Source of the DNA: a bacterium
GTDB taxonomy: Bacteria; Hinthialibacterota; Hinthialibacteria; Hinthialibacterales; Hinthialibacteraceae
NCBI GenBank assembly: GCA_016125385.1
Contig: WGLV01000026.1
Span: forward strand, 1-64,000
Length of the DNA: 64,000 bases
Direction: 5' to 3'
Part shown: positions 52,316 to 61,047 of the stretch, piece after piece
Layout: the number at the start of each line of letters is the position of its first letter
How positions within the stretch are numbered: the stretch's first letter is position 1
The notes under the pieces: model-generated
The model's input: the letters and a program-made list of their open reading frames with translations, nothing else
The model's database searches: none
Told to the model about the DNA's origin: nothing
Program-made: the position numbers and the translations under genes

Positions 52316-54682
52316 ATGTCTACTGTCACGCAAGTTTCGCGAGAGATCGCGGGACGCAAACTCCTCATTGAATCGGGCCGCATGGCCAAACAGGCGGGTG
52401 GATCGGTTACCGTACAATACGGTGAAACCGTCGTCCTCGCCTGCGCCACCATGGCTACCTCGAGCCGCGACCTCGATTTCTTTCCGCTCACCGTCGATTA
52501 CCGCGAGCCGTTTTACGCGGCCGGCAAATACCCCGGCGGCTTCTTTAAGCGCGAAGCCCGCCCCTCCGACCGTGAAACCCTCACCTCGCGCTGCATCGAC
52601 CGCCCCATGCGCCCCCTGTTCCCCGACGGCTTCAACCGTGAAGTCCAGGTTCTGCTGAAGGTGTTGTCGTACGACGGCGTCAATGACCCCGATATCATCG
52701 GCATGATCGCAGCCTTCGCGGCGGTCGAGATTTCCGATATTCCCTTCTCCGGCCCGCTGGGCGCGGTGCGCATCGGCCGCATCAACGGCGAGTTGATCGC
52801 CAACCCGCCCATCGACCAGGTCGGCGAAAGTTCCATGAACCTCACCATCGCCGGCTCATCGAACGCCATCATGATGGTTGAAGGCGGCGCGCAGGAAGAA
52901 CCGGAAGACGTCATGCTCGACGCGCTCGACCTGGCCCAGAACGTCATCCGCGACATCTGCTCGGCCATCACCGAGCTGCGCAACCTGTGCGGCAAGACGA
53001 AATTCATCTTCGAACCCCCGCAGAAGGATGAAGACATCCGCCGCCGCGTGGCCGAACAGGCATCGGACCGGGTGAAAGAGGCGACCATGATCGCCGACAA
53101 GCACGAGCGTCAGGCCGCGATCGACGCCATCGCCGAAGAAGTCAAAATCCGCATCACCGCCGATATTGAAGCCGAACACCAGGGCCGCATCGAACGCGGC
53201 GAGATTTCAGCGGATGACGCCGAAGCCCTGCTGGCGCACAAAGAACGCATGGCGAAGGCTCCGAAAGAACTCGGCTCGGCGTTCCACGACCTCGAAAAAG
53301 ACCTCATGCGCGGCATGATTCTCAACGAAAACCGCCGCAGCGATGGACGCGGGCTGGAAGACATCCGCCCCATCACCTGCGAGATCGGCGTGATTCCCCG
53401 CGCTCACGGCTCGGCGCTGTTCACCCGCGGCCAGACGCAGGCGCTGGTGATCTCGACCCTCGGCACGGTTTCCGACGAACAGAAAGTCGATAACCTGACC
53501 GAGGAATACTTCAAGCAGTTCTTCCTCCATTACAACTTCCCGCCCTTCAGCGTGGGCGAGGTTCGGCCCATGCGCGGCCCCGGACGCCGCGAGATCGGCC
53601 ACGGCGCGCTGGCAGAACGTGCGCTTAAAGCCGTCATCCCCACGCAGGAAGAGTTCCCTTACACGGTGCGCCTCGTCTCCGACATTCTTGAGTCGAACGG
53701 CTCGTCGTCGATGGCCAGCGTGTGCGGCGGTTCGCTCGCCATGATGGACGCCGGCGTGCCGACCAAGGCGCCGGTGGCGGGCATCGCGATGGGGCTGATC
53801 TCTGACGGCGGGCGCTTCGCGGTGCTGTCCGACATCCTCGGCGTCGAAGACCACCTCGGCGACATGGACTTCAAGGTCACCGGCACCAGCAAGGGCATCA
53901 CCGCCTTCCAGATGGACCTCAAGATTGAAGGCATCACCCGCGAGATTATGGCGCAGGCGCTCGATCAGGCCCGCCGGGGACGCCTTCACATCCTCAACAT
54001 CATGGCGCAGGCCATCGCCGAACCGCGCTCGTCGTTGCGTTCGTTCGCGCCGCGCATTCAGCAGATGATGATTCCGATCGACAAGATCCGCGACGTCATC
54101 GGACCGTCCGGCAAGATGATCCGCAAAATCATCGCCGAGACCGGCGCCAAGATCGACATCGACGACGACGGACGCGTGGTCATCGCCTCGACCGACGAAG
54201 AAGCCGGCCGCAAGGCGCGCGAGTGGATCGAATACCTCACCGAAGAGGTCGAAGTGGGCCGCGTCTACACCGGCAAGGTGACGCGCATCACCAACTTCGG
54301 CTGCTTCGTCGAAGTGCTGCCCGGTCAGGAAGGCCTGGTTCACATCTCCGAGCTGGAGCCGCGCCGGGTTGAGTCGGTCACCGACGTGGTGTCGGAAGGC
54401 GACGTGATCGAAGTGAAGGTCATCGAGATCGACGAGTTTGGCCGCATCAACCTCAGCAAGAAAGAAGCCGATCGCGACGCGGGCCGCATCCCGAAAGAGG
54501 ATCCTCCCCGCGAGGGCGGCGACCGGGACCGCGGCGGACGCGGCGACCGTGATCGTGGAGGCCGTGGCGGCGGCGGTGGCCGTGGAGGCGACCGGGGCGG
54601 ACGCGGCGGCGGCGGAGGCCGTGGCGGCGACCGAGGTGGAAACCGCGGCGGCGGCGGTGGTGGAGATCGCGGACGCCGTTAA
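52316..54682 (+). CDS. pnp: Polynucleotide phosphorylase with Arg-Gly-rich tail
   Basis: A 788-residue 3'-5' exoribonuclease of the RNA degradosome. Two RNase PH domains are clear: the first with FFKREARPSDRETLTSRCIDRPMRPLF, the second with RRSDGRGLEDIRPI, GSALFTRGQTQALV, and MRGPGRREIGHGALAERAL. KH (IDKIRDVIGPSGKMIRKIIAETGAKIDIDDDG) and S1 (GRVYTGKVTRITNFGCFVEVLPGQEGLVHISEL) domains follow. From about residue 722 to the end there is an RGG-type, Gly/Arg/Asp-rich disordered tail of some 65 residues, unusual for the family. AAAGGAAG precedes the ATG. Confidence 0.96.
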   Translation: MSTVTQVSREIAGRKLLIESGRMAKQAGGSVTVQYGETVVLACATMATSSRDLDFFPLTVDYREPFYAAGKYPGGFFKREARPSDRETLTSRCIDRPMRPLFPDGFNREVQVLLKVLSYDGVNDPDIIGMIAAFAAVEISDIPFSGPLGAVRIGRINGELIANPPIDQVGESSMNLTIAGSSNAIMMVEGGAQEEPEDVMLDALDLAQNVIRDICSAITELRNLCGKTKFIFEPPQKDEDIRRRVAEQASDRVKEATMIADKHERQAAIDAIAEEVKIRITADIEAEHQGRIERGEISADDAEALLAHKERMAKAPKELGSAFHDLEKDLMRGMILNENRRSDGRGLEDIRPITCEIGVIPRAHGSALFTRGQTQALVISTLGTVSDEQKVDNLTEEYFKQFFLHYNFPPFSVGEVRPMRGPGRREIGHGALAERALKAVIPTQEEFPYTVRLVSDILESNGSSSMASVCGGSLAMMDAGVPTKAPVAGIAMGLISDGGRFAVLSDILGVEDHLGDMDFKVTGTSKGITAFQMDLKIEGITREIMAQALDQARRGRLHILNIMAQAIAEPRSSLRSFAPRIQQMMIPIDKIRDVIGPSGKMIRKIIAETGAKIDIDDDGRVVIASTDEEAGRKAREWIEYLTEEVEVGRVYTGKVTRITNFGCFVEVLPGQEGLVHISELEPRRVESVTDVVSEGDVIEVKVIEIDEFGRINLSKKEADRDAGRIPKEDPPREGGDRDRGGRGDRDRGGRGGGGGRGGDRGGRGGGGGRGGDRGGNRGGGGGGDRGRR

Positions 54683-54733
54683 CCGGCGCTTCCCAAGCCT
54701 CAACGCCACCCTCAACCATACCGAACAAACCAA

Positions 54734-54766
54734 CCGGGCTGGAGTCTCCTCCAGCCCGGCTTTTTT
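54734..54766 (+). terminator. Intrinsic terminator of the nusA-pnp cluster
   Basis: An 11-bp perfect stem CCGGGCTGGAG / CTCCAGCCCGG (54734-54744, 54749-54759) followed by CTTTTTT. Confidence 0.9.
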
Positions 54767-54789
54767 ATATCCGGATAGAACAACAAGAG

Positions 54790-55053
54790 TTATTTTGCTT
54801 TGAGGGGGAAGCGTTCGGGATGTTCGATGATTTCGGCGGTCAGGTCGACATCCAGATCGGGCCAATGGAAATGCCCCGGCGCGGGTTCTTCCATATTGAG
54901 CACGCTCTTGATCGGAGCGTCCTGAAACCAGGGGAAGTCTTCATGCGGCATGAACAACTCACGGCCTCCTGCCAGAAGCCAGATTCCATGCCGCGACACG
55001 TTTGTCACTTCAGCCGCCGAAATGGTTTTCCCATGCGTTTTGGAGTTCCTCAT
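54790..55053 (-). CDS. DUF2442 protein
   Basis: An 87-residue protein matching DUF2442: AEVTNVSRHGIWLLAGGRELFMPHEDFPWFQDAPIKSVLNMEEPAPGHFHWPDLDVDLTAEII. The family is widespread near toxin-antitoxin loci and often paired with a DUF4160 gene, but no DUF4160 gene is found here. Its function is unknown. It lies between the pnp terminator and the orphan antitoxin locus. Confidence 0.8.
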   Translation of the reverse strand: MRNSKTHGKTISAAEVTNVSRHGIWLLAGGRELFMPHEDFPWFQDAPIKSVLNMEEPAPGHFHWPDLDVDLTAEIIEHPERFPLKAK

Positions 55054-55165
55054 ACCGCGCCTCGTGAATTAAAACCTATATATCCCATTCAATCCCCACA
55101 ATCCAATGCCAAATTTTACACCAGAAGAATTCGTAGCGAATAAGCATTTTAAACAAAATAGACGC

Positions 55166-55195
55166 TTGTTATACCCATTCATACTACAGTATAAT
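55166..55195 (+). promoter_or_regulatory. Promoter and palindromic operator of the orphan antitoxin
   Basis: TTGTTA (55166-55171) and a perfect TATAAT (55190-55195) are 18 bases apart. The ATG follows the -10 by only 6 bases, so the mRNA would be leaderless or nearly so. Inverted repeats TTATAC...GTATAA (55169-55194) and ATACT-AC-AGTAT (55181-55192) overlap the -10 and suit a ribbon-helix-helix repressor. Confidence 0.55.
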
Positions 55196-55201
55196 CAAAG
55201 T

Positions 55202-55438
55202 ATGAAAACCGCGATCTCTCTTCCAGACGAATTGTTCGAATCCGCCGACGCGCTCGCCGAGCGGCTCGGCCTTTCGCGCAGCGAACTGTACGCCGCCGCT
55301 GTCGCCGAATTCTTGGCTAAACACCGTGACGAAGACGTCACCGCCCGGCTCAACGAGGTCTATGCCGGCGACCCCAGCGGTATAGACCCGGCGCTGCGAT
55401 CCGCCCAGGCTCGAAGCGCGCGAGCCGCCGAATGGTAG
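55202..55438 (+). CDS. Ribbon-helix-helix antitoxin (MazE/CopG type)
   Basis: A 78-residue protein. The N-terminal ribbon-helix-helix MKTAISLPDELFESADALAERLGLSRSELYAAAVAEFLAKH is characteristic of type II antitoxins that pair with MazF-like toxins; the C-terminal part (VTARLNEVYAGDPSGIDPALRSAQARSARAAEW) should bind the toxin. It normally overlaps a toxin gene by a few bases. Here a 12-codon stub remains. It may now be an orphan repressor. No ribosome site is visible, consistent with a leaderless mRNA. Confidence 0.8.
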   Translation: MKTAISLPDELFESADALAERLGLSRSELYAAAVAEFLAKHRDEDVTARLNEVYAGDPSGIDPALRSAQARSARAAEW

Positions 55439-55470
55439 TACGGCTGCGCGCAATTACGGCGCATCAATAA
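55432..55470 (+). pseudogene. Remnant of a MazF-like toxin gene
   Basis: A 12-codon frame MVVRLRAITAHQ overlaps the antitoxin stop by 7 bases. MazF toxins that pair with this antitoxin type often start MVVR at precisely this overlap. After codon 12 a stop follows, and no toxin-like frame continues. So the toxin is probably deleted or degraded. This rests on only four residues and position. Confidence 0.4.
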
Positions 55471-55483
55471 AACATTCCTTCCA

Positions 55484-55843
55484 TCAATCCTGCTTGCGTT
55501 TGACGTTATAGCCCCGGTCGCCGAAGGGGGAGAGTTTTTCCAGCCACATCTCTTCGAGAATGCGCAGGTCGGCGGCGGGGTCGTACCCCGGTTGTTCCGG
55601 TTCGGGAAGCGTATCGAGCACTTCGAACGAAAACGCGTCCGCCCCCAGTTCCTTCCAGTCGCGTTGCAATTCGCGGTTGGGGTGGGCGCCGAACTTGAGT
55701 TGCGCCTGCTGGCGGTTGAGCATCGCGGGCAGATCGGCGCTGGTTCCGATGAACACCTTCCCGCTGCGGGTGTTGCGCACCTGATACACGCCCATCGGCC
55801 GATGGGCTTCTTTATACTCTCGAATCAATGCCTTGCGATCCAT
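55484..55843 (-). CDS. GIY-YIG nuclease-fold protein
   Basis: A 119-residue protein of a compact GIY-YIG family. The motif pair is GVYQVRN (GIY) and VFIGTS (YIG), followed by DLPAMLNRQQAQLKFGAHPNRELQRDWKELGADAFSFEVLDTL and an ILEEMWLEKLSPFGDRGYNV ending. Relatives occur as stand-alone genes in many genomes with unknown function; nuclease activity is possible. It is convergent with the antitoxin locus. Confidence 0.8.
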   Translation of the reverse strand: MDRKALIREYKEAHRPMGVYQVRNTRSGKVFIGTSADLPAMLNRQQAQLKFGAHPNRELQRDWKELGADAFSFEVLDTLPEPEQPGYDPAADLRILEEMWLEKLSPFGDRGYNVKRKQD

Positions 55844-56035
55844 TGTTTTATTATCCCTCCGTCTTCCACACTTTTATTGCGCACCTCAAAGCCGTGTCTG
55901 GCGCATTATCGCCAATCAGGCCGATCGTCAAGCTCATAGCGTCTCAATTCCATATCTTGCCGAAGGATATCGTCTTTCAGGATTCTACACCGTTTTGTTC
56001 CGGGCGGCGTATTATCCAGCAAGCCGCGCGGACGC

Positions 56036-56066
56036 AAAAAGGCCGGTTGGAGCGTTCCAACCGGCC
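56036..56066 (-). terminator. Intrinsic terminator of rplU
   Basis: On the minus strand an 11-bp perfect stem (GGCCGGTTGGA / TCCAACCGGCC, 56041-56051 and 56056-56066) is followed by TTTTT. It is 33 bases after the rplU stop and excludes an rpmA gene in the usual position. Confidence 0.9.
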
Positions 56067-56099
56067 CGGACATGCGGGGTTGTACAACTCGTCAGGCGA

Positions 56100-56414
56100 T
56101 CAGCCGGTGACGATCTCCACCACGCGAATGCGGGTGAAATCCTGACGATGGCCTTTTTTGCGCCGGTAATTCTTGCGGCGCTTCAGTTTGAAAACGATCA
56201 CTTTCTTACCGCGATCGTGCGCCATCACCTTGGCCTTCACCGCCGCGTTGGCCACGGTGGGTTTGCCGATCTGAAGATTTTCGCCGTCGCGAATCAACAG
56301 AACCTGATCCAGCAGAATCTCTTCGCCCGCGTCGGCTTTCAGTTTTTCCACTTCCAGAATGTCACCGGGCGAAACCTGAAATTGTTTCCCGCCGGTTTGA
56401 ACGATTGCGTACAT
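56100..56414 (-). CDS. rplU: Ribosomal protein L21
   Basis: A 104-residue L21: [25 protein letters not shown] ... [43 protein letters not shown]. The C-terminal [14 protein letters not shown] stretch is diagnostic. I start at the ATG at 56414 because GGAGG is 9 bases upstream; the ATG three codons earlier overlaps the ribosome site. rpmA (L27) is not adjacent, unlike in most bacteria, and a strong terminator follows at once. Confidence 0.95.
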   Translation of the reverse strand: [104 protein letters not shown]

Positions 56415-56606
56415 TATACTCATCCTCCATGGGAGAAATTCCGTCAGTCAGAGAGGCAGGTCCGCCGGATCCGCCGGGAGCCGGTTGGGACCGCGTCGCG
56501 CGAGCCGCGCCTTATCCTGTTGACAAACGCCCTAAATCGTAGCCTCAACCCGGCGCACGCGCAATCCTCCCGAAACTCGGGCAGCGCATGGCGTTCGATT
56601 GATTTT

Positions 56607-57206
56607 TCACTCGGGCGCGCGGCGCAGAGGCCGTTGTTTCTGCTGAATAAAAAAGCCGATGAAACACAGCGGCAGAAACAGGATGGGCGCCAGCGCGTTG
56701 GCGATCAGATAAGCCCCGGTACAGGCGGTCAGCAATATAACGACGTGTTTTTCGAGATAAAGAAACAGCAGCGCCCCCAACAGCGCGAACGCCGCCGGCC
56801 AGACGTTGCCCAGAGTCTTGTCGAGCGGCTCAAGCAGCCCCACCTGGGCAAAAAAGCCGCGTAACAGAGCCATCTGGCTTTCATCGGTATACAGCACGTA
56901 CATCAGCCCCGCCAGCACGCCGACGAATACCATCACGCGGAACATCCGCTTGACCAGCAGAACCCCGATCACGCCGAACACAATGCTGAACAGCACGATA
57001 ACATAAATGTTATCAGGCATATACTGCGCGGGGTCCATCTCGAATACGGGCAGAATCGACTGGAGCAGGTTGTAAAAGCTGTATCCGAACAGAAAACCAA
57101 GCAGAAACCCAACTGCGTTCATGCCAAACCGGAACAGAACCCAGCCGAATGCGAACAGAGCGACGCCCAATGAAAGCTGATAGTAAAAATTCGGATCGGT
57201 TACCAT
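56607..57206 (-). CDS. Polytopic membrane protein, unknown
   Basis: A 199-residue protein with six or seven hydrophobic helices (e.g. SLGVALFAFGWVLFRFGMNAVGFLLGFLFGYSFY, IYVIVLFSIVFGVIGVLLV, VMVFVGVLAGLMYVLY, WPAAFALLGALLFLYL). The pattern of glycine-rich early helices is reminiscent of DUF4203/TMEM198-like proteins, but I cannot confirm this. AGGA lies 3-4 bases before the ATG at 57206. Between rplU and the TPR gene on the same strand. Confidence 0.55.
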   Translation of the reverse strand: MVTDPNFYYQLSLGVALFAFGWVLFRFGMNAVGFLLGFLFGYSFYNLLQSILPVFEMDPAQYMPDNIYVIVLFSIVFGVIGVLLVKRMFRVMVFVGVLAGLMYVLYTDESQMALLRGFFAQVGLLEPLDKTLGNVWPAAFALLGALLFLYLEKHVVILLTACTGAYLIANALAPILFLPLCFIGFFIQQKQRPLRRAPE

Positions 57207-57299
57207 ATTTCCTGTTAAATCAATGAATTTCAGATACACGGCGCGGCTCGCCGCATGGAATTGACAACTTGAGTGTATCGCGGGGAATAGACAAACGTC

Positions 57300-58670
57300 T
57301 CAGGATTCCACGTGTTCCGCTAGCCGTTCGAGCACGTCGGAACATTCCCGATCGGCGGGATTCAGGGCCGCCGCCGCCCGGTAACAATCATACGCGCCTT
57401 CATAATCTTTTAAATGCGCGCGAACGGCGCCCAGCAGTTTAAGCGCCTCAAAATGATCGGGCGCGGTTTTCAGACAGGTCATCAGCGGATCGAGCGCCTC
57501 TTCAAAGCGCTCTTCCTTGACCGCGATGGCGGCTTTGACGAGCAGCGTCTCAGGGCAGTCGGGGTTGCTCTGATCGGCGCGCTTGATAAATTCCTTCACT
57601 TTTTTCGAGTCGTTATATTCATACGCCAACAGCGCCAGATAGGCGTAGGGCCGTGGGTTGGCGCGGTCCAGTTTAAGCGCGCGCACAAAATACTCGCGCG
57701 CCTCGTTATGATAACCGGTCATCTGGCAGGCGACGCCCATCTCCACCAGCGCTTCTTCATACTCGTCATCGATCTGCAGCGCCTCGTTGAGGTAGTGCAT
57801 GGCGTCTTCATAGCGCCCCATGCGGTTGAACGACATCCCCAGATTGAACAACACCCGGATATCGGGCTCATGGCTGCGCAGAAATGAAATGAAGACGTCA
57901 TGAGCGCGCTTGTAGAGCCCCTTGCGGGTGAACGCGAGGCCCAGCAGCAGGGTCGCTTCGCGTTCGACGCCCTTGTGGTTACGGATATCCATCAGGCGCA
58001 CGATGGCCTGATCGTAATCGCCGGATGAAAACAGGTTGGCGGCGATGACGAGCTCTTCGCGAGCCTCCTGTTCGGGCGTCCGGGTGTGGGTGTCGGCGCC
58101 CTTGTTCTCCAGCGCGCGGATGCAGGCGTCGATGCCGCGTTTGGCCGATTCGTAGTTTGAATCGATCTCAAGGCACTGTTCGAAATAATTCTGCGCCTTG
58201 GAAAACTTTTTCTGTTTGCGCAACACGTCGCCCGCCATGAAGTAAAACGCGGCGTTGTCGGGCATGGCTTTGACGCCCGCTTCCGCCGCGCGCAACGCCT
58301 TGCCGAGTTTATGCTGGCGCTGGTAGAGGCGCACGAGTTCGGTGCGCGTTTTGACGTCGCGCGGGTTCAGCTTAAGCGCCTTTTGAAACATCTTTTCGCC
58401 GCGCCGCTCGTCGCCCGACTTGATCAGCGTCCGCCCGAACGAACACAGAATCTCCAGATCGTTCGGCGTCAGTTTCAGCAACTTGTCATACATGGAGAGC
58501 GCGTCGGGAAAGCGTTCGAGTTCGTCGTAGATGCGCGCGATCGTGTAATACACGTCGGGAAACTCGGGCTGTTCGATCAGCGCTTTTTTGAGGGAGACAA
58601 GGGCCTGTTCGTAGTGGCCGCCTGAGTAGAGTTCCAGGCCGGATTTATAAAATTGTACGAACATGCTCAT
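57300..58670 (-). CDS. TPR-repeat protein
   Basis: A 456-residue protein made almost wholly of about twelve tetratricopeptide repeats (SGGHYEQALVSLKKALIEQPEFPDVYYTIARIYDELERFPDALSMYDKLLKLTPNDLEIL, and onward). No signal peptide, membrane helix or catalytic domain is present, so a cytoplasmic scaffold for protein assembly is likely. The ribosome site is absent or poor (a CCTCCC, which is anti-Shine-Dalgarno, precedes the ATG). Upstream lies tRNA-Val in the same direction. Confidence 0.85.
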   Translation of the reverse strand: MSMFVQFYKSGLELYSGGHYEQALVSLKKALIEQPEFPDVYYTIARIYDELERFPDALSMYDKLLKLTPNDLEILCSFGRTLIKSGDERRGEKMFQKALKLNPRDVKTRTELVRLYQRQHKLGKALRAAEAGVKAMPDNAAFYFMAGDVLRKQKKFSKAQNYFEQCLEIDSNYESAKRGIDACIRALENKGADTHTRTPEQEAREELVIAANLFSSGDYDQAIVRLMDIRNHKGVEREATLLLGLAFTRKGLYKRAHDVFISFLRSHEPDIRVLFNLGMSFNRMGRYEDAMHYLNEALQIDDEYEEALVEMGVACQMTGYHNEAREYFVRALKLDRANPRPYAYLALLAYEYNDSKKVKEFIKRADQSNPDCPETLLVKAAIAVKEERFEEALDPLMTCLKTAPDHFEALKLLGAVRAHLKDYEGAYDCYRAAAALNPADRECSDVLERLAEHVES

Positions 58671-58708
58671 GGGAGGAGCCGCATTCGCCTCAAGGGGCGA
58701 GAAAAGAA

Positions 58709-58782
58709 TGGGCGATACTGGATTCGAACCAGTGGCCTCCAGTTTGTGATACTGGCGCTCTAACCAACTGAGCTAATCGCCC
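58709..58782 (-). tRNA. tRNA-Val(CAC)
   Basis: A 74-base cloverleaf on the minus strand: acceptor GGGCGAT pairs with ATCGCCC, the anticodon stem CCAGT/ACTGG holds the loop ATCACAA (anticodon CAC), the T-loop is TTCGAAT, and the discriminator is A. The CCA end is not encoded. Confidence 0.93.
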
Positions 58783-58859
58783 TTTCGCGTGTTCTCATTA
58801 TTGCTTTGACCCGGCGCAAGTCAAGCCGTTTTCGCCTGATTCACTCTGAAAACGGCGGC

Positions 58860-59997
58860 TTATTCGGGCAGGTCGGCCGACTTGGGCTTCAGGTCGCCGC
58901 CCGCCAGCGAGGCCCGCAGCCAGGCGTCGATAAATTCGTCGAGATCGCCGTCCATCACGTTTTGAATATCGCCCCGCTCATACCCGGTACGGTGATCCTT
59001 GATGAGGTTATACGGATGAAAAACGTAAGAGCGAATCTGGTTTCCCCACGCGATGTTGCGCTTTTCGCCCGAGATTTCGCTGATTTTTTCAGCCTGTTCG
59101 TCCTGCATGATCTCGTAAAGCCGCGCCCGCAGAATCTTCATGGCGGTTTCGCGGTTCTGACGCTGAGAGCGCTCGTTCTGACAGGTCACCACGATGCCGG
59201 TGGGCAGGTGAGTGATGCGGATCGCCGAATCGGTCACGTTGACGTGCTGGCCGCCGGCTCCGGATGAACGATAGGTATCGACGCGCAGATCGTTGGGGTT
59301 GATGTCGAGTTCGATGTCGTCTTCAAGCTCGGGCAGAATATGCACCGCCGCGAACGAGGTATGCCGCCGCTTGTTGGCGTCGAACGGCGAGATGCGCACC
59401 AGGCGGTGGATGCCCGATTCCGGCTTGAGATAACCGAAAGTACGGTCGCCGATCACGTGGATGGTGGCGTTTTTGATGCCCGCCTCTTCACCGTCCTGCA
59501 GGTCGATGACCTCGGTTTTCCAACCGCGCCGCTCGGCGAATCTCAAATACATGCGCAGCAGCATCGAAGCCCAGTCGCACGACTCGGTGCCGCCCGCGCC
59601 GGGATGAATGTTGAGATAACAGTGCGCCTCGTCATGCTCGCCGTTCAGCGTGCATTGCAGCTCGAACCGATTGAGTTGTTCGAGCACCTCCTGACATTCC
59701 GCCTGCAGTTCATCGTTCTGTGAATCGTCGCCTTCTTCTTCAGCCATTTCGGCCAGTTCAACCAGGTCGCTGATCCGCGAACGCAGACGGTCGTAGGGTT
59801 CCAGAATATCCTTGAGGCGTTTGACGGATTTGCCGTGTTCCTGCGCTTTCTGGGGATTGTCCCAGAAGCCGGGGACGTTCATCTCTTCTTCCAGCCGCCG
59901 GATTTCAGCGCGTTTGGCTTCAACGTCAAAGAAACCTCCCGAGCTCTTCGAGGCGTTTTTTTTCGCTTTTGACTTCATGCATCAATTCGTCAAACAT
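58860..59997 (-). CDS. prfB: Peptide chain release factor 2, with +1 programmed frameshift
   Basis: RF2 ends translation at UGA and UAA. The gene starts at the ATG at 59997 (GGAG 5 bases upstream) with MFDELMHEVKSEKKRLEELGRFL, then meets a TGA at codon 24 inside the classical shift site CTT-TGA-C. A +1 shift continues with DVEAKRAEIRRLEEEMNVPGFWDNP and the rest, giving 378 residues. The stop-recognition tripeptide SPF is at 203-205 and the catalytic GGQ at 248-250, with SSGAGGQHVNVTDSAIRITHLPTG. A frame starting MKSKAKKNASK is in the downstream frame but has no family N-terminus and is not the real start. Confidence 0.95.
59925..59940 (-). promoter_or_regulatory. prfB programmed +1 frameshift site
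   Basis: The minus-strand sequence GGGAGG-TTT-CTT-TGA-C carries a Shine-Dalgarno-like stimulator three bases before the slippery CTT and an in-frame UGA with following C. It is the standard RF2 autoregulation element: low RF2 leaves UGA unread and allows the shift. Confidence 0.93.
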
Positions 59998-60192
59998 AAT
60001 GACTCCAATCGTTGATCATCCGGCCCGCCGGCCAGGAGAATCCCGTTCATGAGAGAATTGTTCGTGCGTGAATCGCACAACTTATGGTATAGTACCGTGA
60101 AGCGATTCGACGCCGAACCGGCGGCGCGCTGTTTCATACCGTTTTATCCATTCCTGCGCGCGGACTCCGCGTCTGATACGGATTAAGGGAAT

Positions 60193-60993
60193 ATGGGGCT
60201 TCATATCTACCCGGTAACGATCAAGCAGATTTCTCCGCCGATTCATGGGCTGCTCGCCCGTCCAGACAAAGTCGATCGCACCCTGCCGACGCTGATTTAT
60301 TATCACGGCCTGTCGGGCACGCGCAACCAGGCGTTTCAGGAACGCTACATGGAGTTGGCGGAAGCGCTGATGGATCTGGGCTGCAACCTGCTCGCGGTCG
60401 ACTTGCGCGGTCATGGCGAACGCCGCGCCGACCGCCAGATGCCCGCGGTCGAGTGTTTCATCAAACTGTTGTCCGACCGGAAGAACAACCCGTTCGACGG
60501 CGCGCTGGAAGACGCCAAACGGACGGTCGACTTCGCCATCGAACGCAAAATCGCCCACCCGTCGCACATCGGGGTGATCGGGCTGTCGTGGGGAGGCATG
60601 CACGTCCTGTACGCGCTGAAGGCCGAACGCCGCATCCGCTGCGGCGTCGCGCTGCTGCCGGTCTGCAAGATCGCCTCGCTGCAGGAATTCAGACCCTTCA
60701 AGGACAATGCGCTGATCCAGCAATACGAGCCGCTGACCTTCGCGACGGGAATCGCCCCCAAACCATTATTGATCGTATCCGGCGAAAAAGACAAACGCGC
60801 CGACCCCGCCTTTACCGCCGAGTATTATCAGCAACTCATGCCCGAGTATGAAAAATTGAACAAACAGGATCGTCTGGCGTACGCGATGTTGCTCGACGCC
60901 AGCCACGCCTACGATTCGCGCATGACCGATATGACCATCGGCTGGCTCAAGGAATACCTCATGCCCGAAGACGAAAAACCCTCCATTGTGTAA
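60193..60993 (+). CDS. Alpha/beta hydrolase (prolyl-oligopeptidase-like esterase)
   Basis: A 266-residue cytoplasmic hydrolase resembling YitV-type esterases. TLIYYHGLSGTRNQAF has the oxyanion HG, LLAVDLRGHGERR follows, and the nucleophile elbow is GLSWGGMHVL. An Asp in VSGEKDKRADPAFT and the His in DASHAYDSRMTD complete a plausible catalytic triad. No signal peptide. The substrate is unknown. AAGGGA lies 5 bases before the ATG. Confidence 0.8.
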   Translation: MGLHIYPVTIKQISPPIHGLLARPDKVDRTLPTLIYYHGLSGTRNQAFQERYMELAEALMDLGCNLLAVDLRGHGERRADRQMPAVECFIKLLSDRKNNPFDGALEDAKRTVDFAIERKIAHPSHIGVIGLSWGGMHVLYALKAERRIRCGVALLPVCKIASLQEFRPFKDNALIQQYEPLTFATGIAPKPLLIVSGEKDKRADPAFTAEYYQQLMPEYEKLNKQDRLAYAMLLDASHAYDSRMTDMTIGWLKEYLMPEDEKPSIV

Positions 60994-61005
60994 GGAGGGA
61001 GGGGC

Positions 61006-61042
61006 TTGCACACAGCGCAAAAAAAGTTACCATAAAGGTAAC
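61006..61042 (+). promoter_or_regulatory. Promoter and palindromic operator of the HigB/HigA-ImmA module
   Basis: TTGCAC (61006-61011) and TACCAT (61028-61033) are 16 bases apart. The perfect palindrome GTTACC-ATAAA-GGTAAC (61026-61042) overlaps the -10 and ends 5 bases before the toxin start, as expected for repression by the HigA helix-turn-helix. Confidence 0.6.
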
Positions 61043-61047
61043 GAAAA

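Noticed and set aside
53207-54865. 552-codon minus-strand frame opposite pnp
   Set aside because: Same reason: mirror of a conserved gene, no recognisable domain, runs through the terminator.
59922-59978. MKSKAKKNASK as the RF2 N-terminus
   Set aside because: The region upstream contains the classical CTT-TGA-C shift site, and the zero frame from 59997 has its own ribosome site and RF2-like N-terminus.
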